A stretch of 15,000 nt of DNA from Cryptococcus deneoformans JEC21 (taxonomy: Eukaryota > Basidiomycota > Tremellomycetes > Tremellales > Cryptococcaceae): positions 1,461,361 to 1,476,360 of the forward strand of contig NC_006670.1 in NCBI RefSeq assembly GCF_000091045.1, read 5' to 3'. Shown here in pieces: positions 8,146 through 15,000 of the stretch. The translations under genes and the position numbers were made by a program. Each line of letters opens with the position of its first letter. The stretch's first letter is position 1. The notes under the pieces were generated by a model, which worked only from the letters and a program-made list of their open reading frames with translations, ran no database searches and was not told the origin of the DNA.

Positions 8146-11100
8146 ATGCCCGCTGACAGCAAAGTCAAAAGGGGAGCGAAACCACAGGCAACACCCATCA
8201 CACCGCCCAGTAAGAAATTCAAGCAAGCGGCTGTCACCCAACAACGTCCCATATCCTCTTTTTTTCACTCACCTGTTAAAAGCAGCATCAAGGGCAAGGA
8301 GGTCATTATCATAGAAGATTCAGATTCAGATGATTATCCTGAGTCCTCAACCCAGGCGGCGATAGCACATGACGGGAATGGTGATGTGGAATCATCCAGA
8401 AACCATGTTCTTCAACTACCTGAAGAGAATCAGATAAGCTCCCTCAGCTGTGTAAAGGAGAAAGATGGACATGGTATGGCCAGTACTTCAAAAGTTTTTC
8501 ATGAAAGATCGAAGACAACGCCCAATGGGACGGCTATCTCGTCACGAACGGAAGGACAAAGTGATCGAGTGCACTACTTCTCCCGAAAATCCCAGAGAAC
8601 AATAACTGGGGACGAACCTGTTCCTCCCTCCAGTATCACTACTTGTGCTTCAGAAGACTCGGTTCAAAATATAGATTTTGATCGCGACCCTCTCGCCTTC
8701 GATCCGTCCCGGGTTATAGCAACTTCCTGGCCCAAGGGTCGTTTACCGTACAGTATTCTCGTCAGCGTGTATGTACAGCTCTCCAGTACAAAGTCGCGAT
8801 TAGCTATCGTACGAATCTTAACAAAGTACGTTCAAAATCCGTCCCTGAATTGGTACCTATGCATGCTAAACAAATGTTAACCCATCATGCAGCTTCCTTC
8901 ATTTGCTCATGCACACTTCACCACCTGATTTGACACCTTGCCTTTATCTCCTTTCCAATCACCTTACCCCTTCCTACATCCATTGTGATCTTGGCATTGG
9001 ATCTTCTATATTGTCCAAAAGTATACAAGAAATTTCGGGCCTTCAAGCTCGCGATCTCAAACACCTATGGCAAAAATATGGCGATCCTGGCGATGTTGCT
9101 TTCGAAGCGAAAAACAAACTACGAACTTTGGTGCAACCAGCTCCGCTTTTGGCTGGAGAAGTGTATGATAAGTTGCTGGAAATTGCGAAAGTGAAGGGCA
9201 GTAATAGCGGGAAAATAAAAAATGAGCTAGTCAGAAAGTTGTTGATTCGGGCCAAAGGAGAGGAAGTCAGATTTCTTGTCCGAAGTATAGTAGGCAACTT
9301 GAGGGTAAGCTTAGATGCCCTTTTCAAGGCCCGTCTTTGGACTCATTAGAGTGATTTACTGCAGATAGGTGCCGTCAGGCTGGTAGGTCTCGTTTGCAAC
9401 TATCCAAGCTACAATTTCTAATTTATTGACAGACCCTTCTGACCGCCTTGGCACGCGCCACCACTATAACACGGCTTCCAGCTGACCTTAAGCAGTCTAT
9501 AATACCCCTTCCAAGGGCTACAGCCAACGATGGCAGGAATGATAAACGCTCAGTCATTACTAAAGCACCTCCAGACGTTGCCCGCGATTCCGCAGAGACT
9601 CTCTGTCTAGATGCCATACGCATAGTACGGAAAGTGTATGTACGACATCCAAATTACGAAGATCTTGTAGCCGGCCTCAAGGAAGGAGTTGAAAGTTTGG
9701 AGGATAAAGTGCCTGTGAGCGTAGGGATTCCACTGTCTCCCATGCTGGGGTCCATCACAAGATCACTGAACGAGGTGTTCACGAGACTGGGACATCTTTC
9801 GTTTACAGCAGAGGCGAAGTTAGATGGTCAGAGAGGACAACTTCATATCAGACTGGATGGCCCGGAAGGAAAAGATGATGGAGGGGGGAGATGGGTTTAT
9901 GCGGATAATGGTACTAAAGTTTGGGTTAGGCTATTCAGCAGGTAGGTGAAGATGTTTAACATGCGCTCTGTATTTGTGCTTAGGAGGCATGTGACGGATT
10001 GGCAGGCACTTGGAAGACATGACCGACAAGTACCCCGATATCTGTCACCTAGCTCTTGATCTTCTCTCGCGACCCCTTGCAACAGAAAGGCCGCCATTCC
10101 CAGCCGTTTCCAGTCGACCATTTTCAAGAGTCATCGATTTACTACACATCAATAATATCACATCAGTGGTTATGGATACCGAGATTGTAGCACTGGACAA
10201 GGATACCGGTAACTTTCGAACCTTTCAAGAACTGTCTAACAGAGCGAAAAAAGACGTGAAAATGGAGGAAATTAAAGTTATAGTTGGGGTCTTTGCTTTT
10301 GATTTAATGGTGCTCAATGATGTCGTAAGTAGTTGAACTCGGCTGCTTAACGGTAATAATCCTATGCTGAATCTCTCAAAGTCATTACTGGACGTCCCTT
10401 TTTCACATCGGAGACATCTCCTTCACAGTCTGCTCCCCCCTTTCGCTCCCAATTCAAATGAAGTTGGACACCCAGTGGCACGTTTCACACATGTCGAATA
10501 CATTGATTCTGTCCATCTCACTGATCCTGAGGCGGAATTGCAAGCATTCTTCGAGAGGGTTGTGGAAAAAAAGTGCGAAGGCTTGATGGTCAAATTGCTG
10601 GAAAACGGGGAAGGCTTGGCTGGGGAAGAGGCGACAGAAGATAGTTTAGGTCAAGAAGGGGGCCTGGAAGTTAAGTCGGAGCAGAAGAATGGGAGTAAGA
10701 GTAAGCGTCAACCTCTTCCCGCTACATACGAGCCAGATCAGCGCAGTCAAGGTTGGCTCAAGGTAAAGAAAGGTAAGTGTGGTTGTGAATTGATTCTGCT
10801 TCCAGAAGCCTCTCTGACCTCCCTCAAGATTATCTAGAAGGGTTAGGGGATTCTCTCGATCTCGTGCCCATTGGCGCGTGGTGGGGTCAGGGCCGTAAAG
10901 CGGGTTGGTGGAGTCCTATTCTCTTAGCCTGCCACAATCCTGATAGTGGCGCCCTGGAAGCGGTCTGCAAATGCATGTCCGGTAAGTTTTGTTCGAAAAG
11001 GCTGTGATGTTGAAGCTGACCAAACTGTACTAGGGTTTTCTGACGCATTCTACAAAGATCTTAGCAAGCGCTATCCTGCCGAAGGAATGCCGAGTAAATG

Positions 11101-11436
11101 CAGCAAAATAGCACCTATTGGATTTGTAAATACGAACGGCTTAATACCAGACGTGTGGTTTGAGCCTAGCGAAGTATGGGAGATTAAAGGTGCTGAGTAA
11201 GTAACGAAAGGCAAGTTTTACTATATTCTGGCTGATAGGCTGGTAGCATCACCCTCTCTCCGGTCTATCCGGCGGCTTCATCGCATCTTGGATCTGAAAG
11301 AGGGTTGAGTGTCCGATTCCCTCGTTTCATACGCATGCGAGACGACAAGACATGGGAGGACGCTATGACAAGTGATCAGCTTGCCGATATGTACAGACGC
11401 CAGATAAAAGAAGGCGAGAAGACAACCAAAAACTAG
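8146..11436 (+). CDS. CDC9: ATP-dependent DNA ligase I (Cdc9/LIG1 type)
   Basis: The enzyme seals nicks, joining Okazaki fragments and finishing excision repair in the nucleus. Exons: 8146-8825, 8893-9304, 9365-9382, 9433-9941, 10006-10324, 10382-10772, 10829-10981, 11034-11196, 11247-11436; 944 aa (human LIG1 919). The N-terminal ~180 residues are disordered, with a PCNA box at 33-40 and a SUMO-binding-like motif at 53-63. The DNA-binding domain starts near 185 (FDPSRVIATSWPKGRLPYSI). In the adenylation domain, motif I is KLDGQR with K499 the adenylated lysine; MDTEIV at 596-601; FAFDL at 636-640; EGLMVK at 712-717; WLKVKK at 771-776. The OB-fold follows (DLVPIGAWWGQGRKAG, FSDAFYKDL, LSPVYPAA, VRFPRFIR). 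Oddities: motif I has Leu where LIG1 proteins have Tyr, the FSRN element reads FSRH, and about 37 extra residues lie between EGLMVK and WLKVKK. Start: first ATG, directly before the PCNA box. Confidence 0.96.
8242..8265 (+). other. PCNA-interacting (PIP) box of DNA ligase I
   Basis: Residues 33-40 read QRPISSFF, matching the Q-x-x-(I/L/M)-x-x-(F/Y)-(F/Y) consensus. The element sits near the N-terminus, where yeast and human replicative ligases carry theirs. In LIG1 it docks the enzyme on the sliding clamp at Okazaki fragments. Its presence separates this protein from DNA ligases III and IV. Confidence 0.88.
8302..8334 (+). other. Probable SUMO-interacting motif in DNA ligase I
   Basis: Residues 53-63 read VIIIEDSDSDD: four aliphatic residues followed at once by an acidic run with two serines that could be phosphorylated. 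This is the textbook layout of a SUMO-interacting motif. It lies only 12 residues after the PIP box. The function is inferred from the motif alone. Confidence 0.5.
9365..9382 (+). other. 18-nt microexon of DNA ligase I
   Basis: The exon encodes IGAVRL and is flanked by introns 9305-9364 and 9383-9432. Both junctions are phase 0. It is needed to join GNLR to TLLTALARATT in the DNA-binding domain, where family members have an R-x-G-x-x-x/T-V type helix without a gap. Skipping it would delete six residues in frame. Confidence 0.85.
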
Positions 11437-11540
11437 CCAGTCATGTTAATTCTCAACTTTGTAGAGATCTATAATGAAAAACATGCGCCTATACATTGCG
11501 CAGAAGTTGTAATGCATATATGTAAACATATCAACTCCCA
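11437..11540. other. Short convergent spacer between DNA ligase I and DPH7
   Basis: Only 104 nt lie between the two facing stop codons. The sequence is AT-rich (e.g. aatgcatatatgtaaacatatc at 11511-11532), so the 3' ends of the two transcripts are probably close together or overlapping. Confidence 0.65.
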
Positions 11541-13044
11541 TCAAGCCTGCCAAAGGTGCATGGTATGATCATAGAATGAACATGTGCCCACAAGGCTTTC
11601 CCCTTCTTCCATGGGCAACCTACTCCAGTCGGCACCGTATGCTAAAGACGAATGCCCTTCAAATATCTTCACCACTGATCCATTCATGTTATAGTCTGAT
11701 TCCCAATCACCGCCAGTCATACCCTGAGAGATGTGCACAGTCTTGAAGCCGGCATGCATACATGCCACGAGAAGATCTCCTGCCCTTTCAGCCCGTGGGT
11801 GAAATCGAGTCCGCCAGATGCCACCACCCATCGGGATGGTTAGGAGAGGTTCCATAGCCGAGCGAGCATCAAAAAAGCGAAGCTTCTCATCATACCTACC
11901 CTATGGCATCAGCCACTTGTTTGGGAACGTCTGCAAGCTACTTACGAGCCAACAGCCAATAGATTAGGTGTATGAGGTGAAGGTGTAATTGTTGTTACTC
12001 CCGCCTCAAAACTAAATGTCATTAGCGTTTCTATGAATACAAGCCGTCACTTGAGATGTGCCTACTTTTTATTGACGAATGTTGGCCTACTTGGTTCTCT
12101 TAGATCCCATCGTTTCAGCTTGCAGTCATCGCCTCCTTTATTATACGAGTAAGTTAGTTTCTAAATCCAATTCAACAACAATGATTAGATATTACCTGAC
12201 CACACCGTCTTCGGATCATCAATATCAAAAGCAGTGATCCAAGGCTCATAATCGTGCGCTGACCAAGACGAAGAAAGCACATAACCAGACGTGGTGGGAA
12301 TGAGGTGAGCTAGAGAACCACTGGAAACGGAAGTTATGATTTCTGAGGGTGACAACCTATCAAAGTGTCAAATAATATCGCGGCAAATAAGATAAGTGCT
12401 CACAAATTGCGCCTGTTCGAAAAATCAAGCGACAGGCATAGTTTTGTCTCGTCCGCAACATCTAATCTTTGCACTTCCCTCAAATGTTTCTAACATGCTT
12501 GGCTAAATCTGGCTGAACAGAATATATGACGATTTGTGTACCTACGGTCTCCACATCAAGCCCAAAGACCGTGATGCGCCCTTTTGCATCTGCAACTGCC
12601 AGTTGTGGCTCTCCCGTAGGATTAGGAGACCATTTGATGTCTAGTATTGCAGATGTCTCAATTCTCTGCAACTCTTGTCTGAGACATGAAGCAATTGTAA
12701 ACGAGGTAATTCCTTGATACTGTAAATCGAGATTTGACACTTACAACTGGTGTCCGTGACCAACCTGGAATAGTAATAATCTCCCAACTCTCTGCGTTTG
12801 CTTTGGAGCCTGTTCGTCGTCCGAAACATCCGCGTCCACTCTTCTTCCGCCATTTTCCGGCTCCACTATCTGATAAGTACCACAAACCAAAAGATCCTGA
12901 AAGCCTTCGAACGGACAGAACTCTATGGAGTCCGCCGAATACAAAGTGTCAACATTGGCGAGTGACTTCGCTGCGCGGACCTAATCAGTTGAGTGCCCTG
13001 AAGAAATTGTGAAGAGATCTGTTATCACCTCTTGAGAGGGACAT
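11541..13044 (-). CDS. DPH7: Dph7, WD40 diphthine methyl ester hydrolase of diphthamide synthesis
   Basis: Dph7 (WDR85, yeast Rrt2) removes the extra methyl group from methylated diphthine on EF2, so that Dph6 can amidate it. It acts in the cytosol. Exons (minus): 13044-13029, 12970-12745, 12678-12546, 12489-12404, 12356-12196, 12135-12066, 12011-11946, 11895-11541; 370 aa, near the yeast length. WD40 blades are visible in order: VDTLYSADSIEFCP with LLVCGTYQ (12-38), AILDIKWSP with LAVADAKGRITVF, ITSVSSGSLAHL with WSAHDYEPW, VWSGGDDCKLKRWDLR, TPNLLAVGSYDEKLRFFD, GGGIWRTRFHP with LLVACMHAGFK, YGADW and CSFYDHTMHLW at the end. The YSADS opening, GGG-W-R-FHP and SFYDH elements are typical of Dph7 rather than of generic WD40 proteins. 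Exon 1 is only 16 nt; it was chosen because no other upstream ATG joins in frame, so the first five residues are the least certain. Several introns must skip a nearer AG to keep the frame. Confidence 0.92.
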
Positions 13045-13824
13045 GACACAGTGTAACCAGTCTTCAGTGTTCTAAATTCCGTGGTTACCTTCTAACATGT
13101 ACTTCAATGAACAGTAGTATAGTAGGGTTAGCCGAATTTGTTAAGGAGGAATTTACCAGGCATCATACCTTCCTTTCGAACCAATTTTTACTTCCGTTCA
13201 TTTCATGTCATTCGTCGAAACGAATCTCTTATGTGTTCCGTGTTTCTTCAACGCACAGCACTGCATACATATTTCCCTGTACTTGACGGCACAAGACATA
13301 CCATACCCAGCTATGTAACCATATAATGCTCGCTTGAGGTCCGAATTTCAGCATTACTACACATGTTATCGCAAGAGGCCTATCATATTTTATGTCAATT
13401 GCATAAGCCACTACCGACGGCCAAATAAAACTGCCTATAGTATCCCGGAGAGGCATCAGGAGGAGCCAATGCTTCGTTTGCAACTGTGAGCAATAGGGTT
13501 ATTACGGAACCTTTTGTGTCGACAGAAACAATAGTAGGAGGCTTTGGTGTTTCCCACATCCCGCAAGTATAGGGTTCAACTGTTATGATGGCGTTTAAAC
13601 CAATCTCTCAATGTTCTCTCCATCGTCCTTCATTTTCGACCTTTAAAAAAATTGTACATTCATGATCCACTATCCCAAATAACCTGATCCTGAAGATGCA
13701 TCCGTTTTGCCTGGGATATTCAATATTGGAAGATACTTGTCATGTTTTTCAAGTAATAACGATCTCTATAGCTGACCTTCAAGGATCTGCCCCAAACAGC
13801 ATCAATGAAAAACGAAAAACGAGA
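13045..13824. other. Intergenic, between DPH7 start and the 3' end of the 7TM gene; no gene seen
   Basis: This 780-nt stretch should hold the DPH7 promoter and the 3' untranslated region of the minus-strand 7TM gene. An 84-codon minus frame (13229-13483) and a 62-codon plus frame (13138-13326) overlap each other. Neither has recognisable motifs nor joins to a neighbouring exon. An AT-rich stretch with a run of seven A (13644-13650) is present. No RNA gene or repeat was recognised. Confidence 0.5.
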
Positions 13825-14933
13825 TCAGACCGCTGAGTCTGACTTATTATTTTGTACAGAAAACACAGAACGTTTTGAACACATTTCCATATCCCGAGCG
13901 TGAGAGTCAACATTTTTGCTGGAACCCGGGAACCATTGCGGGATGGGAATGGCAACAATGAGAATAAAGGCGATTCTACAAGGCGACTGTTAGATACTTG
14001 GCACAAGACTTTATCTCGAAACTATCGACTTACAATTCAAAGAAAACCTGTAACACCCAAAAGGTGACTTGTGATCGAGCGGCCGCATCAGGATCGCTCG
14101 ACTCAAATTGCGCAATCTTATAGACGGTCACTATTATCATACAGGCCTCCAGGCAGTAAAGCCATATAGTGCTACGAAGCGTGAGAGAGAAGTGCAGTTG
14201 GGTGAGGAATGTTGCCACAAAGCCGACAGCAACAACAACTACATGGGTTGGTAAGTGCATGTTGACGACGATGTCAAAATGAGCGAAAAGTTGACTCACC
14301 CATAGAAAGAATCATGCTAGCCCTCCGCAGTGAGTTCACGGTATTCATCATGCTGGAATCCATGATAGCATTTCCAATGAGGGAGGAGCCTACGATAGCT
14401 GTGATGATGGCGGCGAAAAGGCCAACGCGAAGGATTCTTGGTAATCGCAAGTTCAGTTTGGAACCATCGAGATTAACGATAAGCTTACATTGATAGCAAT
14501 CTCACCCATCTGGGTTGATCTGCCTTAGGAACATCCGACTCGATATGGAGTCTCCAACATGAAATGATTGGTTCGATGAGGAAAAGGGGTCCAACAGATA
14601 TCATGACCAGTTCGGCAATGAGCTCGCCCTCACCATAGACATTCTTTGACATGTACGCCCGGAGTCCTAAAGAGCCAAGTCGACAGAGGACGAAAACTGC
14701 AGGACGGATGAGGATGGTCGTGCGATATTGTTTCGTGATGATGCGCCATAAGAGAAGAGGTAAAAGGAGGCCATACTGCAGGATCTTAGCCCGGAACAGG
14801 TCCACTTTTGCCCTAATCCACCTACAGCTATGATGAAAATTATAGAAGGGGCCAGATCGGTGGAGGAGGGTAAACCTCCAGTAAAATTGAACTGTTCAAG
14901 TTCCGCATACGGGGTATCTGAAGATGTGGACAT
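13825..14933 (-). CDS. Seven-transmembrane protein of unknown function, possible GPCR-like
   Basis: Exons (minus): 14933-14826, 14775-14489, 14436-14300, 14238-14034, 13975-13825; four introns of 50-61 nt, 295 aa. Seven hydrophobic segments can be read: about 28-49 (PSIIFIIAYGLLLPLLLW), 55-79 (ILIRPAVFVLCRLGSLGLRA), 86-110 (IAELVMISVGPLFLIEPIIS), 127-156 (ILRVGLFAAIITAIVGSSLI), about 174-196 (VVVVAVGFVATFLT), about 203-225 (IWLYCLEACMIIVTVY) and about 240-262 (ending IAFILIVAIPIP). A single glycosylation sequon NFT at 16-18 precedes segment 1, which suits an outside N-terminus and a ~30-residue polar cytosolic tail, i.e. receptor-like topology. The sequence resembles unnamed fungal 7TM families more than Ste2, Ste3 or Rta1, but I cannot assign it. 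The last acceptor (13976) was chosen over one 11 nt earlier because it restores segment 7. Confidence 0.8.
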
Positions 14934-15000
14934 GGTTCGGATAATCTGGCTGTGGCTGTTACCTGTTGAAGACTAATGTGTATGAGGTTGCTAAGCTTTG
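14934..15000 (-). promoter_or_regulatory. Upstream region of the 7TM gene, cut by the window end
   Basis: These 67 nt lie just before the 7TM start codon on the minus strand. They contain a caacag/gtaaca junction-like element at about 14957-14968 that could be a 5' UTR splice site. Too little sequence is present to say more. Confidence 0.35.

Noticed and set aside
9043..9327. 94-codon minus-strand frame inside the ligase
   Set aside because: It is the antisense shadow of ligase exon 2, which has clear family similarity on the plus strand.
8146..11436. Possible ligase of viral or bacterial origin, because motif I reads KLDG
   Set aside because: The PIP box, full DNA-binding domain, OB-fold and intron style are those of a eukaryotic DNA ligase I with native introns.
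13138..13483. Overlapping plus (62 codons) and minus (84 codons) open frames, the latter fairly hydrophobic
   Set aside because: No conserved motif, no splice partners and mutual overlap. Most likely chance frames in the DPH7 upstream region.
1..15000. Search for a novel multi-gene system, defence island or biosynthetic cluster
   Set aside because: The recognised genes act in unrelated core processes and are spaced as ordinary fungal chromosome genes. Nothing ties them into one system.

Overview
The window reads as nuclear DNA of a basidiomycete fungus, most likely a tremellomycete of the Cryptococcus/Kwoniella kind. The evidence is the gene content (a velvet regulator, a Vps1 dynamin, a replicative DNA ligase, DPH7) and the gene structure. 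Every gene is cut by many short GT-AG introns (35 reconstructed here, 37-77 nt, often with a CTRAY-like branch site), in sequence of moderate GC. The order-level assignment is an inference from this style. I see no mobile element, rRNA, tRNA or CRISPR.

Six protein genes were reconstructed by hand; in each, exon phases add up to one open frame. Left to right: (1) minus, 593-1749, a 324-residue unrecognised protein with an N-terminal membrane anchor; (2) plus, 2794-4802, a velvet-domain regulator of VelB type with a very large insertion inside the domain; (3) minus, 5185-7665, the dynamin-like GTPase Vps1 (694 aa, 9 exons); (4) plus, 8146-11436, ATP-dependent DNA ligase I (Cdc9 type, 944 aa, 9 exons including one of 18 nt) with a PCNA-binding box and a probable SUMO-interacting motif; (5) minus, 11541-13044, the WD40 protein Dph7 of diphthamide synthesis (370 aa, 8 exons); (6) minus, 13825-14933, a seven-transmembrane protein of unknown function (295 aa, 5 exons).

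Genes 1-5 alternate in strand. Divergent promoters lie at 1750-2793 and 7666-8145, and convergent 3' regions at 4803-5184 and 11437-11540. The genes act in unrelated processes (development, endosomal/vacuolar membrane fission, DNA replication, EF2 modification), so this is ordinary chromosomal gene order and not a cluster or a new system.

The points worth following are the insertion in the velvet domain with an optional in-frame intron, the paired PIP box and SUMO motif and the divergent catalytic motif in the ligase, the two unclassified membrane proteins, and repeated use of downstream splice acceptors where a nearer AG would shift the frame.
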